This document shows, one piece after another, positions 31,700 through 41,577 of a stretch of DNA of 64,000 nt. The stretch is from Halanaerobacter jeridensis (GTDB taxonomy: Bacteria > Bacillota > Halanaerobiia > Halobacteroidales > Halobacteroidaceae). How positions within the stretch are numbered: position 1 is the first letter of the stretch; each line of letters opens with the position of its first letter. Below the pieces are notes generated by a model, which saw only the letters and a list, made by a program, of their open reading frames with translations, did not search any database and was not told the origin of the DNA. Both the position numbers and the translations under genes were made by a program. The stretch covers positions 1 to 64,000 of the forward strand of contig NZ_JAFBDQ010000001.1 in the NCBI RefSeq assembly GCF_016908315.1. Reading direction: 5' to 3'.

Positions 31700-32770
31700 A
31701 TGAAAGAAAGAATAAAAAAATTGAGATCGAAATTAGATGAAGAAGAAGTTAATGCGTTATTAATTAATAATCCGCAAAACAGACAGTATTTAACTGCTTT
31801 TACTGGTACTGCGGGAGTAGTTTTAATTAGCGATAATAGTGCGAAATTAATAACTGATTTTCGTTATACTGAACAAGCAGAGGATGAGGCTACAGATTTT
31901 GAGATTGTTGAGCAAGGAGATAATAAATTAGAAACTATTAATCGCTTATTACAAGAAGAAGGAATTGAAAAATTAGGTATTGAAGCGCAGGGTATTAGCT
32001 ATCGCAAGTATTTGCAGTATCAAAAGGAATTAGATGTAGAATTAGTAGCTACTACAGATGTAGTCAAAAGTTTACGTAAAGTCAAAGATAAAAGTGAAAT
32101 AGATAAAATCTCTCAAGCTGTAGAGATTAGTGATTATGCATTTGAGCAGATTCAAGAGCAACTGCAGGTAGGAGCTATAGAAAGAGAGATTGCTTTAGAA
32201 TTAGAATTTGCTCAGAAAAAGCAGGGAGCTACTAAGAATGCTTTTGATTTTATAGTAGCCTCAGGAACAAGAGGTGCTATGCCTCATGGAGTGGCTAGTG
32301 ATAAAGAAATAGAAGCTGGCGATTTAGTAACGATGGACTTTGGCTGTGTTTATCAGGGTTATCATTCTGATATGACTAGAACTGTAATGGTCGGAGAAGA
32401 GCCGACAGCTAAGCAAGAAAAGATTTATAATTTAGTTTTGGAAGCTCAGCAAGCAGCTATTGCAGCAATTGAGCCAGGTGAAACTGGAGCAGAAGTAGAT
32501 AAAGTAGCTCGTGATATAATAGCTGAAGCAGGTTATGGAGCTAACTTCGGTCATGGTTTAGGACATAGTGTTGGTCTAGAAATTCATGAAAACCCTAGAT
32601 TATCAAGAAAAGATGACACAGTTTTAGAAGCAGGAATGGTAGTTACTGTTGAACCAGGAGTTTATATTCCTGACTGGGGCGGAGTTAGAATCGAAGATAT
32701 AGTAGTAGTTACTGATGATGGTTGTGAGATATTAACAGACTCACCAAAAGAATTATTAGTACTTGATTAA
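31700..32770 (+). CDS. Xaa-Pro aminopeptidase/dipeptidase family (M24) metallopeptidase
   Basis: Cytosolic 356-residue peptidase removing residues next to proline. A creatinase-like N-terminal domain (about 1-125, NNPQNRQYLTAFTGTAGVVLI) is followed by the pita-bread catalytic domain. Its metal ligands are the Asp pair in TMDFGCVYQGYHSDMTRT, the His in GHGLGHSVGLEIHENP, and Glu in VTVEPGVYI and GVRIEDIV. ATG 31700 follows AGAGGAGCGG; the in-frame ATG 31679 has no ribosome site. A peptidase of this type also sits between aroQ and efp in Bacillus subtilis (yqhT). Confidence 0.93.
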   Translation: MKERIKKLRSKLDEEEVNALLINNPQNRQYLTAFTGTAGVVLISDNSAKLITDFRYTEQAEDEATDFEIVEQGDNKLETINRLLQEEGIEKLGIEAQGISYRKYLQYQKELDVELVATTDVVKSLRKVKDKSEIDKISQAVEISDYAFEQIQEQLQVGAIEREIALELEFAQKKQGATKNAFDFIVASGTRGAMPHGVASDKEIEAGDLVTMDFGCVYQGYHSDMTRTVMVGEEPTAKQEKIYNLVLEAQQAAIAAIEPGETGAEVDKVARDIIAEAGYGANFGHGLGHSVGLEIHENPRLSRKDDTVLEAGMVVTVEPGVYIPDWGGVRIEDIVVVTDDGCEILTDSPKELLVLD

Positions 32771-32799
32771 TTATAAATTAAATAAGGAGGAGCAAGGAA

Positions 32800-34272
32800 A
32801 TGAAGAAGAAATTAATACTTAGTTTAGTAGTAATGTTAATGTTAACATCTTTAATTAGTAGTTCAATTGTTGCAGCAGAAGATGGATTTGTAAAGAGTAT
32901 TCAAGAAGTAATTGGCCCGAAAATGGAAGGTGAAAAGGGGAAAGTTCCTTTAGTCACTTATATTAGTGAAGGCGGATTAATGGTTGGTGAATTTTGGTAC
33001 AATTCTAATCTTTTTGACAAAGATACAAAGTTCACTTCAGTCTTATTAGCTTCACCGAGCACAGGAATTGTAACTTCTTATAATCAAATTAAAGATTATC
33101 CCCTAGCAGAGAATTGGAAGCTGGGTGGAAATTTAAAGATAATTAAGTTTAATGATATTAAGAATGGTGCTGTTGGTAATGATAGTGCTAATGTGGAGAT
33201 CCCAGAAGAATATTTTGCTACTTTGGAAGAATATAAGGGATTAGCTGAAAGAGATTTAACTGAAAAAGACTTTACTGATGCAGGTTTAAGTTCTCAATTA
33301 TATTTAGCATATCAAAGCAAGGATATAAAAACAAATAAAGATTTAATTTCTGCTATTGCTACTGAAAATGCTAAAGGTGCTCCAGAAAGCACATTGAAAA
33401 AAATACTTTCTTCTGAAGAAAAAGAAGTTTTAAATGATTTAGATAATGATAAAATAGAAGACAACCTTGATGGTTATCGTACTTATGAAGGTTGGAACAA
33501 TAAAATTGCAATTGATTTAACTTATGAAATCAACCAGTACAATGAGATAGTAACTGAATATGCCTATGAAGAATTGACTAGTCAAGCTAATGATTATAAA
33601 TCTGATACCTTATCTCTAGCTTGGGAGAATGAAAATGTTGATAATAAGAATAATCCGCAGCAGGGTCATAAAGTAGTAGCAAGAGTTAAGAAAAGTTTAG
33701 AACTGATAGCAGGCAATGGTGGTGAAGATTGGGACTATACAAAGTATACTTTAGATTTGAGAAAGTATATTCCTGTCTTTAAAGACTCTACTTTTGCAGT
33801 GCGGATGAGAACTCAAAGTACTACGGGAACTGAAATCAAAGATGATGAAAGAACTGCTTTGAAAAAACTTGAGACAGGGAATCTAGATGCTGCAGTATAT
33901 ACTTATGCACCGTTCTTTGATATGTCTTTACTGGGAACATTAAATACGATGCGCGGTTATAGATACTACCGCTTTTATGATAATAATTCTGTATTGTATC
34001 AATCAGAGTTAAGATTTCCTATGAAAAGTGTAATACCTTATGCTCAAGATGGATTTTTAGCGCAGCAAGTGCCAAAAATTCAAGGAACACTATTTGCTGA
34101 AGCAGGTCGGGTGAGCAGTAGTTTTAATACAGAGTTGTTTACTGAGGATATGCACTATGTGGGAGGTATAGGATTTAAATACTTCTTTAATCAAGATATA
34201 ATAGCTAGATTGGATATTGGTCATTCTGAAGAAGGTACACAAGTAAGAATGAATATTGGTCAAACATTTTAA
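32800..34272 (+). CDS. Omp85-superfamily outer-membrane barrel without POTRA domains
   Basis: A 490-residue protein with a signal peptide (about 1-26, ending VAAE). The mature part is beta-strand rich, and its last 150 residues have the surface-antigen pattern: LRKYIPVFKDSTFAVRMR, TMRGYRYYRFYDNNSVLYQSELRFPM (the RGY lid motif), GTLFAEAGRVSS, and a terminal aromatic in MNIGQTF. There are no POTRA repeats. Residues about 130-230 are an acidic, helical-looking insert that I cannot assign. AAGGAGG precedes ATG 32800. It is inserted between the M24 peptidase and efp, which adjoin in Bacillus. The role is unknown; translocation or lipid transfer is possible. Confidence 0.75.
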   Translation: MKKKLILSLVVMLMLTSLISSSIVAAEDGFVKSIQEVIGPKMEGEKGKVPLVTYISEGGLMVGEFWYNSNLFDKDTKFTSVLLASPSTGIVTSYNQIKDYPLAENWKLGGNLKIIKFNDIKNGAVGNDSANVEIPEEYFATLEEYKGLAERDLTEKDFTDAGLSSQLYLAYQSKDIKTNKDLISAIATENAKGAPESTLKKILSSEEKEVLNDLDNDKIEDNLDGYRTYEGWNNKIAIDLTYEINQYNEIVTEYAYEELTSQANDYKSDTLSLAWENENVDNKNNPQQGHKVVARVKKSLELIAGNGGEDWDYTKYTLDLRKYIPVFKDSTFAVRMRTQSTTGTEIKDDERTALKKLETGNLDAAVYTYAPFFDMSLLGTLNTMRGYRYYRFYDNNSVLYQSELRFPMKSVIPYAQDGFLAQQVPKIQGTLFAEAGRVSSSFNTELFTEDMHYVGGIGFKYFFNQDIIARLDIGHSEEGTQVRMNIGQTF

Positions 34273-34291
34273 AGGGGGATTATGATAGATA

Positions 34292-34849
34292 ATGATTACA
34301 ACAAGAGATTTTAGAACAGGACTAACGATTAAATTAGATGGTAAGCTGTATAAGATTATGAATTATGATCATGTAAAGCCGGGTAAAGGAGGCGCATTTT
34401 TACAGACTGAATTGAAGAATATTGAGACAGGTCAAACTGTCAATAAGCGTTTTAGAGCAGGGGAAAAAGTAGAAAAAGCCCATATTGATCATCGTAAGTT
34501 CCAGTTTTTATACAATAGTGATGAAGAGTATACTTTTATGGATACTGAAACTTATGAACAAGTGACTATTCCTGCTGAAGATATTGGCGAAGCAGTTAAG
34601 TTTATCAAAGAAAATGACGAAATAGAGATTGAAATGTATAAGGGAAATCCAATTGGAGTTAATTTGCCAGCTTCTGTAGAATTAGAAGTGACGATGGCTC
34701 CGCCGGCAGTCAAAGGAAATACAGTTTCAGGGGCAACAAAAGAAGTAACTGTAGAGACAGGGGCTAAGGTTGATGTGCCTCTATTTATTGAAAAAGGAGA
34801 AATGATAAAGATCGATACTCGGAGTGCAGAATATATAGAAAGAGTTTAA
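34292..34849 (+). CDS. efp: Translation elongation factor P
   Basis: A 185-residue ribosome-binding protein that relieves stalling at polyproline. Its three-domain fold starts MITTRDFRTGLTIKLDGKLYKI; the HVKPGKGGAFLQTEL loop carries the lysine that is modified in many bacteria (Lys32 region). It continues with FRAGEKVEKA and ends with the C-terminal signature VDVPLFIEKGEMIKIDTRSAEYIERV. ATG 34292 lies 19 bases after the barrel gene. A strong terminator follows. Confidence 0.97.
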   Translation: MITTRDFRTGLTIKLDGKLYKIMNYDHVKPGKGGAFLQTELKNIETGQTVNKRFRAGEKVEKAHIDHRKFQFLYNSDEEYTFMDTETYEQVTIPAEDIGEAVKFIKENDEIEIEMYKGNPIGVNLPASVELEVTMAPPAVKGNTVSGATKEVTVETGAKVDVPLFIEKGEMIKIDTRSAEYIERV

Positions 34850-34875
34850 AAATAAAAAACATTATCATAATTTCT

Positions 34876-34912
34876 AATCAGGTGCTTAATGGCACCTGAT
34901 TTTATATTTTTT
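34876..34912 (+). terminator. Intrinsic terminator after efp
   Basis: AATCAGGTGC (34876-34885)/GCACCTGATT (34892-34901), 10 bp, with tail TTTATATTTTTT. Confidence 0.92.
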
Positions 34913-35040
34913 GTCAAATAAATAGATTTTTTCTTTTTTTTACAAGGAATATAGCAATAAGTATAGAAATATCTATATAAAGCTTAACTTTTGGAGTTGT
35001 AGGTAGGAATTGTATTATTTTGAAATTGCTTATTTTTTGA

Positions 35041-35110
35041 TTGTGCCTCTAGATTTTGACCCTTAAATATACCTACGGGTCTTTATCAAGACCCTTCGTG
35101 AAAAGCACAA
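35041..35110 (-). repeat. Dispersed stem-loop element, copy 3 (minus orientation)
   Basis: Read on the minus strand it gives CACGAAGGGTCTT, a GATA loop and AAGACCCGTAGG, matching the core of the copies at 11168 and 29723. The stem GGGTCTT/AAGACCC is a third variant that stays fully paired. An outer stem TTGTGC (35041-35046)/GCACAA (35105-35110) encloses it. The rest of the 324-base gap 34850-35173 holds the efp terminator and a CACTGTTCACTGT microrepeat; no gene seen. Confidence 0.6.
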
Positions 35111-35173
35111 AAACCGTATCCACTGTTCACTGTAAATTGTACACTTATAAAGTATTCAGGAGATGAAATTACA

Positions 35174-37414
35174 ATGTTTAATATATTTAAACTTAACGAC
35201 GAAGATACTAGAATAAAATATTATCTAATGGTTTTGGGATTGATATTACTTTTAGCAATTCCTCATTTTTCTTCTAATTGGCATGCAGTTTTTGCTGTAC
35301 TTTTTGTAGGCTTAGGTGCTTATTATAAGCATTGGGTGGGAGGATTATTGACTGCTGTGTGGATGATTTTTTCTTTAGAAGTTTGGACTTCTCTTGCTAC
35401 TGTTAATGCATTAGCTTTAGTAACTCAAGGATTAGTTTTTGGGAGACTATTTGAATATCAGGCTAGTTTGAAAGACGATTTGAAAGAAAAAAGTAATAGT
35501 CTAAGAAAAGAGAAAGAAATGTTGAATAAAATATTGAAAACTACAATAGATGGTTTTTTCATGTTGGATAAAGAGGGTAATTTCATCAAAGCCAATCAAG
35601 CTTATCAAAATATGATAGGTTATGCAGAGGAAGAGTTATTGAACTTTAATATTAATGATATAAGTTTAATAATGGATAAAGAAGAACATGATAAACATAT
35701 TAAAAAAATTATTGCTATTAATGGTGGCAATAAATTTGAAAGTTTACATCAGGCCAAAGATGGAGAAACTATTAATTTAGAAACATCTGTAAATTATGTA
35801 GATGATATTAAAGAGGGAGTATTTATAGTTTTTGCGCGAGATATTAGTGCTAGAAAAGAAAAAGAAAGAAAGTTAAAAGCAAGTGAAGCTAAGTTTAAAA
35901 GTTATATTGAACATGCTCCTTATGCTATTGCGGTATTTAATAGTGCAGGAGAATATATTGAAGTTAATCCTATGGCTTGTCAATTAGGTGGTTTTTCAGA
36001 AGAAGAAATTTTGGGAGAAAAATTTGGTACCGTGGGTTCAGTTCTTGATAGCAAAAAAGCGCAAGAATATTTTGTAAAACTAAAAGAAGAAGGTGCAGTA
36101 AGAGGAGAATTTGTATTTCGAAAAAGTCTTGAGACTAAACTTGACGTCGAAATTAATGCGGTTAAGATTAATAGTGATAGATACATTGGTTTTGCGGACG
36201 ATATTTCTCACCGTAAAGAAATAGAAAGAGAAATTAGAGCTGAACGAGATAAACTAAAGAAGTATTTTGAAATAACTCAAGCTATTGTGATTCGTTTAGA
36301 CGAAAATAAAAAGATTAGAGAAATCAATCAAAATGGTTGTGAAATCTTAGAATGTACTCGAGAAGAAGCATTAGGAAGTAATTGGTTTAAGAAATTTGTT
36401 AAAAAAGACGATAGACCCAAAAGTGAGCGAGTTTTTCGCAAGGGCTTTGAAGAGAAGGAAATAATTAATGGAGAAAATACTGTAGTTACTACTACAGGGG
36501 AAGAAAAAAATATTTTATGGCATAATAATATTTTAACTAATGAAGCAGGAGAAGTAGTAGAAAGTTTGAGTTTAGGAGTAGATATTACTGAAATTAAGAG
36601 TTTAAGAGAGGAATTAGAACATAGCAAGTTGCAGATGCAATTTTTTGCTAATTTATCTCATGAATTAAAAACTCCATTAAATTTAATATTTTCTGCCCAT
36701 CAGATGCTAGAGATGGAACAAGAAAAACTGCCTACAGAAACTGAGAACAAATTAAAAAAATATTCAAATATTATTTCTCAAAATAGTAATAGATTACTGA
36801 GATTGGTTAATAATTTATTAGATATTAATAAATTTCAAGCAAATGCTTTTAATTTGAATTTAGGAAATCATAATTTAGTACAAATTGTGAGAAATATTGC
36901 CTTTTCTATTACTGACCATATAGAAGGAAAAGGGAGAGAATTTGAATTTGAATCAAAAATTGATGAAAAAGTGATTGCCTGTGATCCCTTTAATTTAGAA
37001 AGAGTACTATTGAATTTATTATCAAATGCTATTAAATTTACAGAAAAGGGAGATAAGATAAAAATAGAAATCATTGATTTAGAAAATACGATGCGGATTA
37101 AAGTTAGAGATAGCGGTATTGGAATTCCTAAGAATAAACAAGAATTAATCTTCCAAAGATTTGGACAAGTAGATAAATCGCTGACTAGAAATACTGAAGG
37201 TAGTGGCATTGGGTTGTCAATTGTAAAATTGATTATTCAAGCTCACGGAGGAGAAATAAAAGTTGAGAGTGAGTATGGAGTAGGTAGTGAATTTATTATT
37301 GATTTGCCAGTTACTAAATTAGAGCAAGAAACAGAAGATAATTCTTATTTAGAATATAATAGTCAACAATTAATTGACCGGATTAATATGGAGTTTTCTG
37401 ATATTTATAATTAA
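35174..37414 (+). CDS. Membrane PAS-domain sensor histidine kinase (orphan)
   Basis: A 746-residue sensor kinase. About three membrane helices lie in residues 15-95 with almost no periplasmic loop, then a coiled coil, three PAS domains (about 112-228, 235-347, 355-470), and a HisKA dimerisation domain with phospho-acceptor His496 in NLSHELKTPLN. A HATPase domain follows with N box LLNLLSNAIKFT, G1 DSGIGIP and G2 GSGIGLSIV. No response regulator is adjacent, so its partner is elsewhere. The signal is unknown; PAS domains often sense redox, oxygen or small ligands. CAGGAG precedes ATG 35174. Confidence 0.92.
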   Translation: MFNIFKLNDEDTRIKYYLMVLGLILLLAIPHFSSNWHAVFAVLFVGLGAYYKHWVGGLLTAVWMIFSLEVWTSLATVNALALVTQGLVFGRLFEYQASLKDDLKEKSNSLRKEKEMLNKILKTTIDGFFMLDKEGNFIKANQAYQNMIGYAEEELLNFNINDISLIMDKEEHDKHIKKIIAINGGNKFESLHQAKDGETINLETSVNYVDDIKEGVFIVFARDISARKEKERKLKASEAKFKSYIEHAPYAIAVFNSAGEYIEVNPMACQLGGFSEEEILGEKFGTVGSVLDSKKAQEYFVKLKEEGAVRGEFVFRKSLETKLDVEINAVKINSDRYIGFADDISHRKEIEREIRAERDKLKKYFEITQAIVIRLDENKKIREINQNGCEILECTREEALGSNWFKKFVKKDDRPKSERVFRKGFEEKEIINGENTVVTTTGEEKNILWHNNILTNEAGEVVESLSLGVDITEIKSLREELEHSKLQMQFFANLSHELKTPLNLIFSAHQMLEMEQEKLPTETENKLKKYSNIISQNSNRLLRLVNNLLDINKFQANAFNLNLGNHNLVQIVRNIAFSITDHIEGKGREFEFESKIDEKVIACDPFNLERVLLNLLSNAIKFTEKGDKIKIEIIDLENTMRIKVRDSGIGIPKNKQELIFQRFGQVDKSLTRNTEGSGIGLSIVKLIIQAHGGEIKVESEYGVGSEFIIDLPVTKLEQETEDNSYLEYNSQQLIDRINMEFSDIYN

Positions 37415-37427
37415 ATTTGTAGAGAGG

Positions 37428-37862
37428 TTAATTATTATTGAGAATATATAATAAAACTCCTAAAATAAGACCCCAAATGAATGAGGTAATGGTATTAGTA
37501 ATACTAGTAGTGAGATTGGAATCAGCTAAGATTGGTAGTTTAAATAATACTACTAATGATCTAAAAATAAAAGTAATAAAAAAGGCGTAAAGTCCTCCCT
37601 TAATAATTATGCCTTGCGAACTGATTTGAGTAATTATATAGTTAAAAGCAATACCTAGAGTACCTGTCCAAAATATATGAACAAATAGGGAATAAACAAC
37701 TTCAAATATAGTTTGTGGTACAGAACCTAACATTATTATTCCTGCCCAATCCAGAAAGCGAATTGTAGTTAAGTGAAAGTTATAAAATAATATTAAGTTA
37801 ATTATATTCATTATAATTGCTGCAATAATTCCAGCAGTTAAACCTTTGAAAATTTTATCCAT
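37428..37862 (-). CDS. Four-helix membrane protein of unknown function
   Basis: A 144-residue minus-strand protein with four predicted membrane helices (about 8-28, 45-70, 82-105, 120-140) and no obvious catalytic motif. AGGAGG lies eight to nine bases before the ATG, supporting translation. It converges with the histidine kinase (13-base gap) and diverges from the AI-2E family gene. By size and topology it recalls the YqhR-type conserved membrane proteins found in this part of Firmicute chromosomes, but I cannot show homology. Confidence 0.65.
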   Translation of the reverse strand: MDKIFKGLTAGIIAAIIMNIINLILFYNFHLTTIRFLDWAGIIMLGSVPQTIFEVVYSLFVHIFWTGTLGIAFNYIITQISSQGIIIKGGLYAFFITFIFRSLVVLFKLPILADSNLTTSITNTITSFIWGLILGVLLYILNNN

Positions 37863-38024
37863 TTTAAATTCCTCCTAAGAATTTATCTAACTTTTATTTT
37901 ATCTCAATCCAAAGTTATTATACAATCTAGATAAAAGGATATAATATATTTATCAAGAAAATATTTAACTAGATAACAATTAATTAAGAATATAAGTATT
38001 ATAAGTAAGAAGGGGGAAAGACAA

Positions 38025-39107
38025 ATGTTTAAAGGTAAGTTTTTTAAGATTACTTATGGAATTATTTTAGTCTTAGTAATTATCTTTTTATCGGGACAAG
38101 TTCCCTATATAATGGAACCGCTATCTACAGTATTATCAATTATAATAGTACCTTTATTGTTAGGTGGTTTTTTTTATTACTTATTACGTCCTATAGTTAG
38201 ATTCTTCACTTCTAAATTTAAGAATAAAACTGTAGCTGTCGTAGTTACTTGTTTATTAGTGATTGTTTTTATTGCTATGATTATATTTTTTGGCGGTAGT
38301 ATAATTTATAATCAAATTAAAGAACTGATTTCTTATTTTTCTAATAATTATGAATTAAGTTATCAAGAAACTAAAGAAAGCTTTAATCAAATGATTGAAG
38401 CGAGTAATGGTAGACTTGATTTTTTGAATAAGTTTAATTTTCAAGAAAGAATTTCTGATTTCTTTCAAAAAGTCTTAGCTAAAATAAGTGGTTATAATTA
38501 TGTAGGTACTTTTTCTTCATTAACTAACTTAGGTACAATAGCTATTTTAATTCCTTTTGTTATTTTTTATCTCTTAAAAGATGATAAAAAGATTCATAAA
38601 TTTTTATCTGTGATGTTAACGAGATTTTCTAAGTGGGAGAAGGAAGATATTGATGAGTTGTTGGTTAAAATAGATAAAGTTTTAGCTGATTATATAGGTT
38701 CGCAGCTAATTGTAGCGATTATTTTAGGAATTATTATGTTCTTGGGTTATTTGATTATATCTTTACCTAATGCTTTTGCTTTAGCTTTAATAGCAATGGT
38801 AACATCACTAATTCCAATTTTAGGGCCAACGATAGGGATTCTACCTGCTTTATTTATTGCTTTAACTATTGATTTTCTAATGATGGTCAAGGTTATTTTA
38901 GTATTGAGTATTGCCCAGTATTTAGAGGGGAATTTAGTTCGTCCTTTAGCTCAGGGAAATAAATTAGATATTCATCCCTTGATTATCTTATTTATAGTTT
39001 TGATTTCTGTATTATTATTTGGGGTCTTAGGTGCTTTATTTGCAGTTCCTGTTTATGCTGTTTTACGAGAAGTGATTCGTACTTTAGTTGATTTTGATAT
39101 AGAATAA
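38025..39107 (+). CDS. AI-2E transporter family (PerM/YtvI-like) membrane protein
   Basis: A 360-residue membrane protein with about eight helices. Characteristic parts are the N-terminal pair of helices, the soluble helical stretch about residues 95-165, FVIFYLLKDDKK, and the C-terminal SLIPILGPTIGILPA followed by QYLEGNLVRPLAQGNKLDIHPLIILF. Family members have been linked to autoinducer export and, in halophiles, to Na+/H+ antiport. Substrate here unknown. AAGGGGGAAAG precedes ATG 38025. Confidence 0.9.
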   Translation: MFKGKFFKITYGIILVLVIIFLSGQVPYIMEPLSTVLSIIIVPLLLGGFFYYLLRPIVRFFTSKFKNKTVAVVVTCLLVIVFIAMIIFFGGSIIYNQIKELISYFSNNYELSYQETKESFNQMIEASNGRLDFLNKFNFQERISDFFQKVLAKISGYNYVGTFSSLTNLGTIAILIPFVIFYLLKDDKKIHKFLSVMLTRFSKWEKEDIDELLVKIDKVLADYIGSQLIVAIILGIIMFLGYLIISLPNAFALALIAMVTSLIPILGPTIGILPALFIALTIDFLMMVKVILVLSIAQYLEGNLVRPLAQGNKLDIHPLIILFIVLISVLLFGVLGALFAVPVYAVLREVIRTLVDFDIE

Positions 39108-39159
39108 AGGGTTTGGTATTATTTTGTCTAATACATAATTTAAGAGGGGAGGTGGGGGG

Positions 39160-40758
39160 ATGTTTCTTAAACAGTTAAAAAGTATTAAAGTTGAATTGCT
39201 AATTAGTATTATACTAATTGTATTATTAATTTTGATTGGTTTTGGTGCTGCTACTTTTCCTTTTTTAAGGGAGAGGTTATATAAGGATAAGCAAGAACGA
39301 TTAAAAAACTTAATAAATTCTAATTTAGGAATATTAGAATATTATTACAGTTTACAGCAGCAGGGTAAATTGACTAAGCCTGAAGCTAAAGCTAGAGCTA
39401 AGGATATGATTAAGAAATCAACCTATGGAGCTAATGAGAAAGATTATTTTTGGATTATGGATGATCAACCATTGATGATTATGCACCCTTATAATTCTGG
39501 CTTGATAGGGGAAGATTTATCTAATGTTGAAGATCCTAATGGCAAGAAATTGTTTGTAGAAATGATAAAAGAAATAGAAAAAGGTGGGGCTGGTTTTGTA
39601 GAGTATAGTTGGCAGTATTATGATAACCAAGAGAGAATTGAACAAAAACTTTCTTATGTAGTAGAATTCGAGCCGTGGAATTGGATTTTGGGGACAGGAA
39701 TTTATATTAATGATATTAATGAGACTATATTTGATTTAGTCAAAACAGTAGTTCTGATTGCAATGTTTCTGATAGTAATAGTATCTATCATCAGTTATTA
39801 TTTAGCTGACTATTTTGCTAAACCAATTAAAGAGATTACTACTGTTGTGAGTAAATTTGCTGAGGGAGATTTGACTGCTGATATAAATATTGACCGTAGC
39901 GATGAGTTAGGAACTTTAAGTATAGAAATTAATAAAATGCAAGATAATTTGAAAGGACTTATTAAGAAAATATTAGAATCAACTGAAAACATGTCCGCTT
40001 ATAGTGAAGAATTATCTGCTTCGGCTCAAGAAGGTAACGCCTCTATTGATACTACTAATAATTTAATAGAGGATATGACTTCTAATATTCAACAAATATC
40101 TGCTAGTGCGCAAGAAGTGACTAGTTTTGCGCAAGAATCTACTTCCAAAACTAAAGTAGGGAATGAAAATATTAATGATACTTTGACTAGTATGGAACAG
40201 ATTAGTGAATCTGTTAATGAAGCAGTGCAGGTGATTAGTGAATTAGATGAGACTTCAGAAGAAATTAATAAAATTATTGAATTAATTACTAGTATAGCAG
40301 AGCAAACTAATTTATTAGCTTTGAATGCTGCTATTGAAGCTGCTAGAGCTGGGGAAGCAGGGCAAGGATTTGCTGTAGTAGCAGAAGAAATTAGAGAATT
40401 AGCTGAAGAAACTAATCAAGCCACTGAAAAAATAGCTGGATTAATAGATAAAACTCAAAATAAAACTGAAACAGGCTTAAAAGTAATTAAGAAAGTAGAA
40501 GATAAGGTTGAAAATGGACAAGAAGTAGTAGAAGAGACGGGAAAAGTTTTTAAAGAAATTGAGGATGCTAGCGAAGAGACAGCAGCTCAAATTGAAGAAA
40601 CTGCTAATGCTGCTCAGGCTTTGGTGGAAAGTAGTGACGAAGTTAATCAGGCTACTGGTGATATTGAAGATATGTCTAACGAAATTGCTACTTCTGCTCA
40701 AGATTTAGCGGCAATGTCACAAGATTTACAAGAAATAGTAGAAGAATTTAAATTATAA
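39160..40758 (+). CDS. Methyl-accepting chemotaxis protein with Cache sensor
   Basis: A 532-residue receptor. A membrane helix (about 11-33) leads into a single Cache domain (about 36-185) with [18 protein letters not shown] and [20 protein letters not shown], typical of sCache_2 small-molecule sensors. A second helix (about 192-215), a HAMP linker and the long signalling coiled coil follow; the hairpin tip reads [40 protein letters not shown]. Glutamate/glutamine-rich methylation helices flank the tip. GGAGGTGGGGGG precedes ATG 39160. No other chemotaxis gene is nearby. Confidence 0.95.
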   Translation: MFLKQLKSIKVELLISIILIVLLILIGFGAATFPFLRERLYKDKQERLKNLINSNLGILEYYYSLQQQGKLTKPEAKARAKDMIKKSTYGANEKDYFWIMDDQPLMIMHPYNSGLIGEDLSNVEDPNGKKLFVEMIKEIEKGGAGFVEYSWQYYDNQERIEQKLSYVVEFEPWNWILGTGIYINDINETIFDLVKTVVLIAMFLIVIVSIISYYLADYFAKPIKEITTVVSKFAEGDLTADINIDRSDELGTLSIEINKMQDNLKGLIKKILESTENMSAYSEELSASAQEGNASIDTTNNLIEDMTSNIQQISASAQEVTSFAQESTSKTKVGNENINDTLTSMEQISESVNEAVQVISELDETSEEINKIIELITSIAEQTNLLALNAAIEAARAGEAGQGFAVVAEEIRELAEETNQATEKIAGLIDKTQNKTETGLKVIKKVEDKVENGQEVVEETGKVFKEIEDASEETAAQIEETANAAQALVESSDEVNQATGDIEDMSNEIATSAQDLAAMSQDLQEIVEEFKL

Positions 40759-40782
40759 AGGCGTAAATGTTAGCTGTAATTT

Positions 40783-40806
40783 AACCACCGAGAGGTGGTT
40801 TTTTTA
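40783..40806 (+). terminator. Intrinsic terminator after the chemotaxis receptor gene
   Basis: AACCACC (40783-40789), GAGA loop, GGTGGTT (40794-40800), then T residues. Confidence 0.92.
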
Positions 40807-40819
40807 TGTTTGTCTTTCT

Positions 40820-40847
40820 TTGCTTATTAAACATTTTTTGCTATAAT
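40820..40847 (+). promoter_or_regulatory. Promoter of the hemolysin III gene
   Basis: TTGCTT (40820-40825), 16-base spacer, TATAAT (40842-40847) with an extended TGC before it; 41 bases ahead of the start codon. Confidence 0.6.
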
Positions 40848-40888
40848 GAATAATACAAAGTAAATTATGGTTTATAAGGAGAGTTGCT

Positions 40889-41530
40889 ATGACCGAAAAA
40901 AGGAAATTAACTCACGGAGAAGAAATAACAAATGTTATTTTACATGGTATAGGATTAGGATTAGCTATTGCAGCTTTAGTGGTATTAGTAGTTTTATCTA
41001 GTATGCTTGGTACTAATTGGCATACAGTAAGTTTCAGTATTTATGGTGCAACTTTGGTGATTCTTTATCTATCATCAACTTTATATCATAGTTTTCCTCA
41101 TGGAAAAGTAAAAGAAATCTTTAAAATATTTGATCATTCAGCAATTTATTTATTAATTGCTGGGACTTATACCCCTATTAGTTTAATTACTTTACGGGGT
41201 ACTTTAGGATGGACTATCTTTACAGTAGTTTGGGCCATAGCTATATTTGGGATTGTATTCAAAATATTTTTTGTGAAAAAATTTAAGATATTATCTACCT
41301 TATTATATATTGCTATGGGTTGGTTAATTGTAGTTGCAATCAAACCTTTATTCTTAGCTTTAAATGATATAAGTACAATCTTTTTAGTAATTGGGGGAGT
41401 TTTATATACGGCAGGGACTATTTTTTATGCTTGGCGTAGTTTAAAATATCATCATGCTATCTGGCATTTGTTTGTGCTAGCTGGGAGTATTTGTCATTTC
41501 TTTACGATGCTATTTTTATTATTAAAATAA
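40889..41530 (+). CDS. Hemolysin III family (YqfA/PAQR-like) membrane protein
   Basis: A 213-residue protein with seven predicted helices. The family histidines are seen in THGEEITNVILHGIGLGLA, LYLSSTLYHSFPHGKVK (Ser-His motif), FDHSAIYLLIAGTYTPI, and the C-terminal SLKYHHAIWHLFVLAGSICHFF. These form the metal site of the PAQR/CREST superfamily of membrane hydrolases. The hemolysin name is historical; a lipid-modifying or membrane-homeostasis role is more likely. GGAGAG precedes ATG 40889. Confidence 0.93.
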   Translation: MTEKRKLTHGEEITNVILHGIGLGLAIAALVVLVVLSSMLGTNWHTVSFSIYGATLVILYLSSTLYHSFPHGKVKEIFKIFDHSAIYLLIAGTYTPISLITLRGTLGWTIFTVVWAIAIFGIVFKIFFVKKFKILSTLLYIAMGWLIVVAIKPLFLALNDISTIFLVIGGVLYTAGTIFYAWRSLKYHHAIWHLFVLAGSICHFFTMLFLLLK

Positions 41531-41540
41531 AAGTTAAACT

Positions 41541-41577
41541 AGAGCATACTCTTATCTAAGGGTATGCTCTTTTTTTA
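41541..41577 (+). terminator. Intrinsic terminator after the hemolysin III gene
   Basis: AGAGCATAC (41541-41549)/GTATGCTCT (41562-41570), extended inward by CTTA/TAAG, then seven T residues. The remaining gap to 41800 is AT-rich with no gene seen; I did not find a convincing sigma-E promoter there. Confidence 0.92.

Noticed and set aside
36868-37209. 113-codon minus-strand open frame
   Set aside because: Shadow of the histidine kinase ATPase domain, which is fully conserved on the + strand.
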